A program made the position numbers and the translations under genes. A stretch of DNA of 64,000 nucleotides from NCBI GenBank assembly GCA_947626135.1, contig CANQQZ010000010.1, positions 1 to 64,000 of the forward strand, written 5' to 3'. Every line of letters begins with the position of its first letter. The first letter of the stretch is position 1. A model generated the notes under the pieces. The model was not told the DNA's origin. It did no database searches and was given only the letters and a program-made list of their open reading frames with translations. The stretch is from an uncultured Clostridia bacterium (GTDB lineage: Bacteria; Bacillota; Clostridia; UBA1381). Below are positions 1-8,538 of the stretch, piece by piece.

Positions 1-44
1 TCAAGGCGTGGCTTGTATTCTGAGCCCCTATGGGGCGATTATTG

Positions 45-82
45 AAAAACCCCCGGCTTTGCCGGGGGATGTTTATTATTTT
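45..82. terminator. Rho-independent terminator of an upstream gene
   Basis: An 8-bp G+C-rich stem (bases 50-57 with 61-68) and a 3-base loop are followed by a T-rich run on the plus strand and preceded by five A residues, so it could work in both directions. It most likely ends a gene lying to the left of the window. Confidence 0.8.
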
Positions 83-111
83 TGTGTTTATCTTGACTTT
101 CGTTCTTTGTA

Positions 112-140
112 TTTACAAATGCTCGCAAGTATGTTATACT
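112..140 (+). promoter_or_regulatory. Sigma-A promoter of the stalk-domain serine hydrolase
   Basis: TTTACA (112-117) and TATACT (135-140) are separated by exactly 17 bases. The start codon of the next gene is 22 bases downstream of the -10, and its ribosome site GGGAGG (150-155) lies between. Confidence 0.75.
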
Positions 141-162
141 TAAGCGGACGGGAGGGCAAGGT

Positions 163-1485
163 ATGAAATTTTTAAAATTTGCGGCAGCAGCCTTAGCGAT
201 ACTGCCGATATGTATGTCAGCTCGTGCGGCTCGGGATATGGTCGGCATATATGTATCAGATAAGCTTTTGGACGAACAGGGCATTATTGAGAACGATACG
301 ACCCTTGTGCCTATACGGATTATAAATGACGCGCTGGGGCTCGGGACGGAATGGAACGGGGAGCGGCAGTGCGTCACAATAGATTTCGGAGGCGGCAAGC
401 TGTGCGATATGTACATAGGCGGGCGTTACGCGTATATAGTCGATAACGGTGAATGGCGCGAATGTGAACTTACGGCCGAGCCGGTAATAGAAAACATCGG
501 CGGCGGGGACAGGACTGTTGTGCCAGTTAGATTTATATCGGAAGAAATGGGTATGGATGTAATATGGGAGGACGTTAACAGGACTGTATATATTAACAGC
601 GGCGCGGCGCATGACGAGTATGTGTCGAGCGGGCAGCGCACAGCGGATTTGTACAATTCCCGCGCACCTTACGCGCTTATGAGCAAGGACGGCGCAGACG
701 AGTATGTTCTGTGGAGCGATATAGACAGCCGCTGGCACGACAGCTGGACGCTGAAAAACTATACGCTCGGACTTGACGGACTGTCATCGCAGATTGATGA
801 GTATATATCAAACAAAAGCGGCAGCTGGGGCGTGTATATTAAGAATCTAACGAACGGGGAGTTTATGGTGTTAAATGACGGTCGGTATGCGAGCGCCAGC
901 GTGATAAAGCTGTTTGTTATGGCAGGCACATATAATGAGATTGCCGCGGGATGCATGTCAAAAACCGCCGAGGTTGACGAGTTTCTTACGCATATGATAA
1001 CGGAAAGTGACAATTATTCAGCGAACAGGCTTGTGTACCTTATGGGACAGGGAAATTATGAGCGGGGATTTAACGCAGAGAATGCGCACACCAACAGCAT
1101 AGGCGCGCTTAACACGCAGCATAAATCACTGTTCATCGGTTACGGCGATTATGTGTCCTACGGACAAAATCTTGTTTCGCCGGTCGACTGCGGAATACTG
1201 CTCGAAAAAATATACAACGGCGAGCTTGTTTCACGGGACGCGAGCGCGGAAATGCTTTCGCTTCTGAAGCGTCAGCAGCGGCGCTGGAAAATTCCATATC
1301 CGCTGCCGGGCGGCGTGGTTACGGCAAATAAAACGGGAGAGACGAGCACGGTTGAAAGCGATACGGCTATCGTGTATTCGCCGTCATGCGATTATGTAAT
1401 ATGCGTGCTGACAAATAATGCGCCTGACGGCGTTGCGGGAATACGGCGCATATCAAAAATGACATACGATTATTTTAATCCGTAA
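163..1485 (+). CDS. Secreted stalk-domain (copper amine oxidase N-like) serine hydrolase, class A beta-lactamase fold
   Basis: The 440-residue protein starts with a signal peptide (about 1-23, ending SARA). Residues 28-145 form a double stalk unit of the copper-amine-oxidase N-terminal type, a wall-associated beta domain common in Clostridia, recognisable by TLVPIRII and TVVPVRFISEEMG. Residues about 205-435 are a class A beta-lactamase-like domain. The three active-site motifs are present: S246-V-I-K249 (SxxK), S282-D-N284 and K390-T-G392. I could not place a clear omega-loop glutamate, so a penicillin-binding or peptidase-like hydrolase acting on peptidoglycan is as likely as a true beta-lactamase. 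The ATG at 163 follows GGGAGG by 7 bases. It is a single-gene unit with its own promoter and terminator. Fold and export are well supported; substrate is unknown. Confidence 0.85.
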   Translation: MKFLKFAAAALAILPICMSARAARDMVGIYVSDKLLDEQGIIENDTTLVPIRIINDALGLGTEWNGERQCVTIDFGGGKLCDMYIGGRYAYIVDNGEWRECELTAEPVIENIGGGDRTVVPVRFISEEMGMDVIWEDVNRTVYINSGAAHDEYVSSGQRTADLYNSRAPYALMSKDGADEYVLWSDIDSRWHDSWTLKNYTLGLDGLSSQIDEYISNKSGSWGVYIKNLTNGEFMVLNDGRYASASVIKLFVMAGTYNEIAAGCMSKTAEVDEFLTHMITESDNYSANRLVYLMGQGNYERGFNAENAHTNSIGALNTQHKSLFIGYGDYVSYGQNLVSPVDCGILLEKIYNGELVSRDASAEMLSLLKRQQRRWKIPYPLPGGVVTANKTGETSTVESDTAIVYSPSCDYVICVLTNNAPDGVAGIRRISKMTYDYFNP

Positions 1486-1518
1486 CGCGTAAAGGCACAC
1501 GTCCGATAAATTGTAAAA

Positions 1519-1563
1519 CGGCAGCGCCGATAGCTTACGCATACGGCGCCGCCGCTTTTTTTT
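1519..1563 (+). terminator. Rho-independent terminator of the serine hydrolase gene
   Basis: Bases 1519-1529 pair with 1544-1554, with one mismatch in 11 bp, and eight T residues follow (1556-1563). Confidence 0.85.
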
Positions 1564-1617
1564 ACAAAAGAGTTTTCTTTCTAACTATTATATAGCTTAT
1601 AATTACAGCCTGTCGTT

Positions 1618-1824
1618 TTACGCTGCGCCGTGCTTGGGCACCTTGTCCTTAAACAGAAGATTTATGCACCAAAGTCCCGCCAATCCGACGATTACGAAAA
1701 TAATTCGCGACAGCGCCGAAAGCTGACCGCCGAACATCGCGCCGACAAGGTCAAAGCCGAACAGTCCTATCAGCAGCCAGTTGATCGCGCCGATTATTGT
1801 TATTATCAAAGCCGTGTTGTTCAT
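1618..1824 (-). CDS. DUF378 family small membrane protein (YuzA-like)
   Basis: This 68-residue protein has two predicted membrane helices (about residues 5-28 and 37-58). It carries the family signature GAINWLLIGLFGFDLV at the N-terminus and a second helix with GLAGLW. The length is normal for DUF378. No biochemical role is established for the family. The ATG is preceded by AAGGAG at a good distance. The gene points towards the upstream hydrolase and has no partner in an operon. Confidence 0.85.
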   Translation of the reverse strand: MNNTALIITIIGAINWLLIGLFGFDLVGAMFGGQLSALSRIIFVIVGLAGLWCINLLFKDKVPKHGAA

Positions 1825-1956
1825 ATTATCACTCCTTTTAACGCGTTATTGCATTTTAGCTTTTGCGTATTTAGTTTTTTACGCGGAGCGGCGGTTTAAA
1901 CAGGTAATATTTGCCAAATTTGAAAATATATTTGTACAAAGAGATTCGGCGGTGAT

Positions 1957-2388
1957 ATGATGGGGAGAAAGGGTATGCTGTATATTGTGACGGCGGTCAT
2001 GATTCTTGTTATGGCGGCGGCGTTTATCGCCTTCGGGGAGGAATCGGCGGACGAGATAAACGCGGAATTCCTCAGAAGCTACGGCTGGGAGGTAAAGCGG
2101 AAAAATATCGAATCGGCGCGGGTGAATATTCCGGAGCCGTTTGATTTGGTATACGAGAATTACAATAAGCTGCAGCTGGAGGCGGGTCTGGATCTGCGTC
2201 CGTATGCGGGGAAAAAAGCGGTAAGATATACTTACGAGGTGATAAATTTTCCCTATGACGAACCGAAAAATGTTCGGGCGAACGTGCTGTGCGTCGCAAA
2301 CGAGCCCGTTGCGGGAGACATTATGACCACGGCTGCCGACGGGTTTATGGCGGGTCTGGACTTCCTGGAAAAGGAAGGAGCGGTTTGA
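1957..2388 (+). CDS. DUF4830 domain-containing exported or membrane-tethered protein
   Basis: The 143-residue protein has one N-terminal hydrophobic segment (about residues 5-26) that could be a signal peptide or anchor. The conserved pattern of DUF4830 follows: FLRSYGWEV, IPEPFDLVYENYN, QLEAGLDL, YTYEVINFP, VRANVL and DGFMAGL. The function of the family is unknown. Two adjacent ATG codons (1957 and 1960) could start it. The upstream GGCGGTGAT matches the ribosome-site consensus only partly. A terminator follows, so it is probably a single-gene unit. Confidence 0.75.
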   Translation: MMGRKGMLYIVTAVMILVMAAAFIAFGEESADEINAEFLRSYGWEVKRKNIESARVNIPEPFDLVYENYNKLQLEAGLDLRPYAGKKAVRYTYEVINFPYDEPKNVRANVLCVANEPVAGDIMTTAADGFMAGLDFLEKEGAV

Positions 2389-2404
2389 GGATGCTTCCCC
2401 GGCG

Positions 2405-2430
2405 AAAAACGGCGCAATAAGCCGTTTTTA
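2405..2430 (+). terminator. Rho-independent terminator after the DUF4830 gene
   Basis: AAAAACGGC and GCCGTTTTT face each other around a 7-base loop, ending in a T run. Confidence 0.75.
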
Positions 2431-2460
2431 ACAATAATTCTTCCAAATGACAGAAAATAA

Positions 2461-2489
2461 TTGACATTTAATGTAAATAGTATTATAAT
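2461..2489 (+). promoter_or_regulatory. Consensus sigma-A promoter of gdhA
   Basis: TTGACA (2461-2466), a 17-base spacer and TATAAT (2484-2489) match the sigma-A consensus at all twelve positions, consistent with strong expression of gdhA. The leader to the start codon is about 85-90 bases and shows no riboswitch that I recognise. Confidence 0.9.
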
Positions 2490-2582
2490 ACTATTGATTT
2501 CCGGCGGCGGGGTTGCGCTGTCCGCGGCTTTGGCGGTTCGGATCGATGTTATATTTTTATCAGATTAGAGGAGGAATTGTAA

Positions 2583-3929
<1,347 letters not shown>

Positions 3930-3950
3930 TGCGATAAATAGTTGATATAT

Positions 3951-3982
3951 AAAAACGGCGCAGCTTTGGCTGTGCCGTTTTT
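3951..3982. terminator. Bidirectional terminator between gdhA and fba
   Basis: The stem AAAAACGGCGCAGC / GCTGTGCCGTTTTT around a 4-base loop has A and T tracts on both sides, so it can stop both converging genes. Confidence 0.85.
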
Positions 3983-4030
3983 ATGTTCGCCGAAAAAAGG
4001 AGCGCCTATACGGGTGCTCCTTTGAACCTG

Positions 4031-4894
4031 TTACGCTTTATTGACAGAGCCGAACAGCTCCATTTTTTCTTTAACGATTACCTTGATTGCCTCCGCGCCG
4101 GGAGCGAGAAGCTTTCTCGGGTCAAAGCCCTTGCCCTCCAGATCCTTGCCGGCTTCGATGTATTTTCTGGTTGCCTCCTGGAAATAGAGCTGACATTCGG
4201 TATTTACGTTTATCTTTGCCACGCCCAGAGAAATCGCTTTTTTAATCATATCCTCCGGTATTCCCGTTCCTCCGTGGAGGACAAGCGGGAGATCGCCTAT
4301 AAGCGCCTTTGTTTTAGCAAGAGCATCGAAATCGAGTCCCTTCCAGTTTGCGGGATATTTGCCGTGAATGTTACCTATGCCCGCTGCGAGGAAGTCAACG
4401 CCGAGATCCGCAATCATCTTGCATTCGTTGGGGTCTGCGATTTCGCCGGCGCCTATAACTCCGTCCTCCTCGCCGCCGATTGAGCCGACCTCTGCTTCTA
4501 TGGACAATCCCATAGCATGGCTTACCTTTACGAGCTCCTTCGTTTTTTCGATGTTTTCGTCAATAGGGAAGTGCGAGCCGTCGAACATTATTGACGAGAA
4601 GCCCGCTTTTATACACTTATAGCAGCCCTCGTAGGTGCCGTGATCGAGGTGGAGCGCGACGGGAACGGTTATGTTGAGCTCCTCCATCATCGCCTTGACC
4701 ATCGCGGCGACCGTTTTAAATCCGGTCATGTACTTTCCGGCGCCCTCGGATACGCCGAGGATTACGGGAGAATTATTCTCCTGCGCCGTCTGAAGAACCG
4801 ACCTGGTCCATTCAAGATTGTTGATGTTGAACTGACCGACCGCGTATTTTCCAGCGACAGCCTTTTTCAGCATTTCAGTTGCAGATACTAACAT
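4031..4894 (-). CDS. fba: Class II fructose-1,6-bisphosphate aldolase
   Basis: This zinc-dependent glycolytic and gluconeogenic enzyme splits fructose-1,6-bisphosphate into dihydroxyacetone phosphate and glyceraldehyde-3-phosphate. The 287-residue length fits the bacterial Fba type. Key residues are visible: LHLDHG with catalytic Asp84 and zinc ligand His85, EAEVGSIGGEED, His177 in NIHGKY, His207 in LHGGTG, and the phosphate-binding KINVNTE. The start is set by AGGAGG close upstream. It is the last gene of a leftward run (glycosylase, zinc ribbon, aldolase). The 47-base gap before it has no good promoter, so it may be co-transcribed. It could also be a tagatose-bisphosphate aldolase, but the context and motifs favour Fba. 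Confidence 0.95.
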   Translation of the reverse strand: MLVSATEMLKKAVAGKYAVGQFNINNLEWTRSVLQTAQENNSPVILGVSEGAGKYMTGFKTVAAMVKAMMEELNITVPVALHLDHGTYEGCYKCIKAGFSSIMFDGSHFPIDENIEKTKELVKVSHAMGLSIEAEVGSIGGEEDGVIGAGEIADPNECKMIADLGVDFLAAGIGNIHGKYPANWKGLDFDALAKTKALIGDLPLVLHGGTGIPEDMIKKAISLGVAKINVNTECQLYFQEATRKYIEAGKDLEGKGFDPRKLLAPGAEAIKVIVKEKMELFGSVNKA

Positions 4895-4941
4895 GATAAA
4901 TTTCCTCCTACATTTTTATATTTAAATAAAAAATATTTACT

Positions 4942-5547
4942 TTAATTACCGATCACAATTGCCTCCGCATTCAGCAGCATCGCAAGATTGTGTTCGTTTG
5001 TTTCTATTACGCGCACACGCTCGCACCTGTCGCATACGAGCACCAGACAGCTGTTTATAAGCTGAACGGATATGCTTTCCGAGCCGCATACGCATGATAT
5101 TTTGCCGTTGTCGCGCAGCTCGTGAACACAGTCGAGAATTTCATAAAGCATTTCCGATTCGGCTGAATTGTCGTCGTAATCGGGAAGAATATCAGCGTAT
5201 TCGACCGTGTGCTCGGCTACAGCTGCGTCAACGTCCTTTTCCTCGCCGAGAAATATTATGTCTATACCGGAAACGGGACATTTGTACGTCAGCAGGCGCT
5301 TGTTCCAAAATTTTACGGGCGCGGCGGTAAAGGAATGAGCGTCGCCGCAGATGGGGCATTCAACCGTTATTTTGTATTTTTCGTTTTTTAACGCTATCCT
5401 TGCGCACTCCTCGCGGCAGCCCGTCGTGGAACAGAGGAGAGGGGCTTTGACGCGTCCGGAAAAATCAAACGCGCTTATTTTCTTTTTTGTCAGATTTGAG
5501 CAGAACGGGCATATATATGCCGCCGTTCGTTCATATTTAACTATCAT
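4942..5547 (-). CDS. Unrecognised CXXC-rich zinc-ribbon protein
   Basis: The frame is open further upstream, but the ATG at 5547 is the sensible start: TAGGAG lies just before it, and it avoids overlap with the glycosylase, leaving a 10-base gap. The 201-residue product has several paired-cysteine knuckles: ICPFC near the N-terminus, CPICGD, CVCGS and CDRC. This suggests two or three zinc-binding ribbons. The middle part is acidic. There is no signal peptide or membrane segment. I do not recognise a named family. Its tight spacing with the DNA glycosylase suggests co-transcription, which is weak evidence for a nucleic-acid-related role. Confidence 0.75.
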   Translation of the reverse strand: MIVKYERTAAYICPFCSNLTKKKISAFDFSGRVKAPLLCSTTGCREECARIALKNEKYKITVECPICGDAHSFTAAPVKFWNKRLLTYKCPVSGIDIIFLGEEKDVDAAVAEHTVEYADILPDYDDNSAESEMLYEILDCVHELRDNGKISCVCGSESISVQLINSCLVLVCDRCERVRVIETNEHNLAMLLNAEAIVIGN

Positions 5548-5557
5548 AAGCAGTCTC

Positions 5558-6436
5558 CTAATCCGTTCCGATTTTGTTTTCGCGCGCGTAAAAGAATAAA
5601 TATTGCTGCGCGTATCCGCCAAGCTCAGCGCCGAATTTTTCCTCGGCGAACCTGCTGATTTTTTCAATCGGCTGCTTTTCGCCGCCGAAATAGCAGTATT
5701 CCATTATCCGCTTTATCCATACGTCTACCGGGAACGCGTCCGTCCTATGCAGCCCGAACAGCAGTATGCAGTCCGCCACCTTGTTACCTATGCCCGAAAC
5801 GGTCATAAGAGCCTTCTTTGCTTCGGCGGTGGTCATGGCGTTCAGAGCGTCCTCGCTCAGAACGCCGTCCGCGAATTTTTTCGCGGCATCGATTATGTAT
5901 TTATCGCGGAATCCCGCCCGTATAACATCCAAATCCCCGCGCTCAAGACATGACAGCCGTTTGGCTGAGGGGAAGGAACGGTATATTTTCCCGCGGTATA
6001 CGATTTCGTCTCCGTAAGCGCAGCACAGTCTTTCGATTATGCCCTTTATGCGCGGAATATTATTTGACGCGGATATGATAAATGATACGACGGTTTCCCA
6101 TAAATCCTGGTTAAGTATGCGTATTCCTCCGCCGTAGCCGGCGGCGAGACGCATTATATCGTCGCGCGAGAGCCGCGCTTTTACGGCGCCGTAATCCGTG
6201 CCGAGGTCAAAATAATTGTACCATATATCACGGAAATCACGTTCGGATACATCGCGCAGGGTAATTTCGTTGCCGTTTTGGGATATGGTGAGCGCGCGTC
6301 CCGCGGCAACGCCCGTATATTCGTTATCCCCGGTTCTGTTCCAGCGGAAGCATTGACCGCAGTCGAATATATGTGCCGTATCAAAATCGCGGACATTGCG
6401 TATTATTATGTCTGAATTTTTTGAGGTTATTTCCAT
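5558..6436 (-). CDS. ogg: 8-oxoguanine DNA glycosylase/AP lyase, OGG1 type
   Basis: The enzyme removes oxidised guanine from DNA. The 292-residue protein has the OGG1-type N-terminal beta domain with FDCGQCFRW (25-32), the SASNNIPRI motif (about 122-130), and the helix-hairpin-helix VSGIGNKVADC with catalytic Lys219. These are followed by FPVDVW with Asp238. This arrangement matches the bacterial OGG enzymes known from clostridia rather than MutM. The start ATG at 6436 has no ribosome site at a useful distance. A TATAAT element sits only 9 bases upstream, so the mRNA is probably leaderless (see findings). It is the first gene of the leftward run with the zinc-ribbon protein and fba. Confidence 0.9.
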   Translation of the reverse strand: MEITSKNSDIIIRNVRDFDTAHIFDCGQCFRWNRTGDNEYTGVAAGRALTISQNGNEITLRDVSERDFRDIWYNYFDLGTDYGAVKARLSRDDIMRLAAGYGGGIRILNQDLWETVVSFIISASNNIPRIKGIIERLCCAYGDEIVYRGKIYRSFPSAKRLSCLERGDLDVIRAGFRDKYIIDAAKKFADGVLSEDALNAMTTAEAKKALMTVSGIGNKVADCILLFGLHRTDAFPVDVWIKRIMEYCYFGGEKQPIEKISRFAEEKFGAELGGYAQQYLFFYARENKIGTD

Positions 6437-6445
6437 AATATATTA

Positions 6446-6474
6446 ATTATACCACATTTTCCTCCGGTTCGCAA
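6446..6474 (-). promoter_or_regulatory. Promoter of the ogg run
   Basis: On the minus strand TTGCGA (6469-6474), a 17-base spacer and TATAAT (6446-6451) form a good sigma-A promoter. The expected transcription start lies 2-4 bases before the ATG. Confidence 0.75.
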
Positions 6475-6495
6475 CAAAAAAATCAACTATTTTTA

Positions 6496-6524
6496 TGGAC
6501 TAAAACTGTTTTTTATGGTATAAT
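6496..6524 (+). promoter_or_regulatory. Promoter of the M18 aminopeptidase gene
   Basis: TGGACT (6496-6501), 17 bases, then TATAAT (6519-6524). It is divergent from the ogg promoter, about 20 bases away. Confidence 0.65.
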
Positions 6525-6567
6525 TATCAGCATATCGCAGATATACATCGGTGAGGGAGGTTTTTTT

Positions 6568-7971
6568 ATGACGGACAAAGAGCAATATGAGGCGCTTTCG
6601 TATAAGCGCAAAAATGTATACGAGACATTGACGGAGGATGAGCGTTCACAAATGAACGCGCTGTGCGGCGATTACCGTGATTTCCTGAACAGAGCGAAAA
6701 CAGAGCGCGAATGCGTGGAGCTGTCGGTAAAGCTGGCGGAGGAAGCGGGCTTCAGACCGCTTGAAGAAGCGGCGGAGCTTAAGGCGGGGGATAAAGTGTA
6801 CATATTAAACCGCGGAAAGAATATAATGCTCGCGGTAATAGGCACGGAGGATATAGAAAACGGAATAAACCTGTGCGGCGCGCATATTGATTCGCCGAGG
6901 CTTGATTTGAAACAAAATCCGATTTACGAGAGCTGCGGGATGGCGCTTCTCAAGACGCATTATTACGGCGGGATAAAGAAATACCAGTGGACGGCGATAC
7001 CTCTTGCGCTGCACGGCGTAGTGTTCACGCGCGGCGGCGAGCGGATCACGCTTAATATAGGCGAGGGTGAGGACGACCCCGTGTTTACGATAACGGATTT
7101 GCTGCCGCATCTTGCGAAGGATCAGATGTCAAAGCGCATGACCGACGGTGTGGAGGCTGAGAGCCTGAACGTGCTGTTCGCGGGAGAGCCGTTAAACGCG
7201 GATGTTTCAGACAAGGTGAAATTCGCCGTTTTGAAGCTGCTGAACGAGAGATACGGGTTAAAGGAGATTGATTTTCAGAACGCGGAAATTGAAATCGTTC
7301 CGGCGTTTAAGGCAAAAAACGTCGGTATAGACGAGAGCTTTATAGGCGCTTACGGTCAGGATGACCGCGTGTGCGCGTATACGACGCTGCGCGGAATATT
7401 GGACGCGGAGCAGCCGAAGAAAACGGCTGCCGCGCTGCTTGTCGATAAAGAGGAAATAGGCTCGTGCGGCAACACGGGGATGTTAAGCGCGTTTTTCGCC
7501 ATGACAATGGCGGAGATAATAGAAAAAATCAAGGGCTCGTGTTCCGTGACGGCGTATAACAGGGTCATAAGAAATTCCGCGTGTCTGTCGTCGGATGTAA
7601 GCGCGGCGGTCGACCCGAATTACGAGAGCGCTTTTGAGAGGAACAATTCCACGTTTGCGGGCTGCGGAATGTGCGTAATGAAATATACCGGCGCGCGCGG
7701 GAAATCCGGCTCATCGGACGCGGGCGCGGAATTTATGTACGAGGTTGAAAAAATTATGGATGACAATGGCGTCGTATGGCAGTCCGGGGAGCTGGGAAAG
7801 GTTGACCAGGGCGGCGGCGGCACGATCGCGCAGTACGTTGCGAATTTAAATATGGAGGTCGTGGACTGCGGCGTACCGGTGCTGTCCATGCATGCTCCGT
7901 TCGAGGTTACGGCAAAAACCGATGTTTATATGGCGTACCGCGCGTATAAGGCATTTTATAAGGACAGATAA
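6568..7971 (+). CDS. apeA: M18 family aminopeptidase (aspartyl/aminopeptidase I type)
   Basis: This is a predicted cytoplasmic, dinuclear zinc aminopeptidase that trims N-terminal residues from peptides. The 467-residue length fits the bacterial M18 enzymes. Metal-site and catalytic motifs are visible: CGAHIDSPRLD (His106, Asp108), GQDDR (Asp265/266), VDKEEIGSCGNTG (Glu295/296) and, near the C-terminus, a His in SMHAPFE. YYGGIKKYQW is another family hallmark. AGGGAGG precedes the ATG by 7 bases. It has its own promoter, divergent from the DNA glycosylase. There is no clear terminator before the sigma-factor gene about 100 bases on, so some read-through is possible. The symbol follows the family; substrate preference cannot be read from the sequence. 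Confidence 0.93.
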   Translation: MTDKEQYEALSYKRKNVYETLTEDERSQMNALCGDYRDFLNRAKTERECVELSVKLAEEAGFRPLEEAAELKAGDKVYILNRGKNIMLAVIGTEDIENGINLCGAHIDSPRLDLKQNPIYESCGMALLKTHYYGGIKKYQWTAIPLALHGVVFTRGGERITLNIGEGEDDPVFTITDLLPHLAKDQMSKRMTDGVEAESLNVLFAGEPLNADVSDKVKFAVLKLLNERYGLKEIDFQNAEIEIVPAFKAKNVGIDESFIGAYGQDDRVCAYTTLRGILDAEQPKKTAAALLVDKEEIGSCGNTGMLSAFFAMTMAEIIEKIKGSCSVTAYNRVIRNSACLSSDVSAAVDPNYESAFERNNSTFAGCGMCVMKYTGARGKSGSSDAGAEFMYEVEKIMDDNGVVWQSGELGKVDQGGGGTIAQYVANLNMEVVDCGVPVLSMHAPFEVTAKTDVYMAYRAYKAFYKDR

Positions 7972-8071
7972 ATTTCCTCCAACATTTCAGCTTATTCGTG
8001 CGTTATATATATGAACGCGCAAACGGGTCGAAATTTACCCCGGCGCATTGACGGACGGGACGGTGATATGT

Positions 8072-8536
8072 ATGACGGTAGGCGAGCTGTATGAGGAGTT
8101 TTTCGACGGGCTTGTTTCGTGGTGCGCCGCTATGTGCGGCGGCGAAACGGCGGCGGAGGATATGGTTCAGGAGGCTTTTGCGCGCGCGCTGACCAAATCC
8201 GAAACGATTGAAAAGCTTCATCCCATGCAGGCCCGCGCGTGGCTGTATACAACGATAAAAAACATATACCTCGACCGTGCGCGCCGCCGTGCGTTTGAGA
8301 GCGTTTCGGACGAAATACCCGACATCGCCGCGGATGAAGACGATTATGACGATGCGGAAACGGACGAGCTTATAAACGCACTGCCGTACCCGGACGGGTC
8401 AATGTTCCGTATGCGGTACCTCGAGGGCTACAGCTCGAAGGAAATCGGCGAAATATTTAATATGCCGTCCGGCACGGTGCGGTCAAGACTCAGTGAAACG
8501 CGAAGAAAATTGCGTAAAATGCTGAAGGAGGAATAA
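8072..8536 (+). CDS. ECF-type RNA polymerase sigma factor (sigma-70 family)
   Basis: The frame is open back to a TTG at 8048, but the ATG at 8072, with GGTGAT just upstream, gives a normal 154-residue protein. Region 2 is present: EDMVQEAFARALT, then ARAWLYTTIKNIYLDRARRR, the -10-binding helix and the lysine/arginine patch. Region 4 has the helix-turn-helix YSSKEIGEIFNMPSGTVRSRL. The acidic linker between the regions (DEDDYDDAETDE) is typical of ECF factors. The next gene begins 3 bases after the stop, with its ribosome site inside the 3' end of this gene, so the two are translationally linked. That partner is not a recognisable membrane anti-sigma factor. The target promoters are unknown. 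Confidence 0.88.
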   Translation: MTVGELYEEFFDGLVSWCAAMCGGETAAEDMVQEAFARALTKSETIEKLHPMQARAWLYTTIKNIYLDRARRRAFESVSDEIPDIAADEDDYDDAETDELINALPYPDGSMFRMRYLEGYSSKEIGEIFNMPSGTVRSRLSETRRKLRKMLKEE

Positions 8537-8538
8537 TC

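Noticed and set aside
7985-8035. Inverted repeat GCGTT...AACGC before the sigma-factor gene
   Set aside because: It has short arms around an A+T-rich centre and no second copy to support it as an operator.
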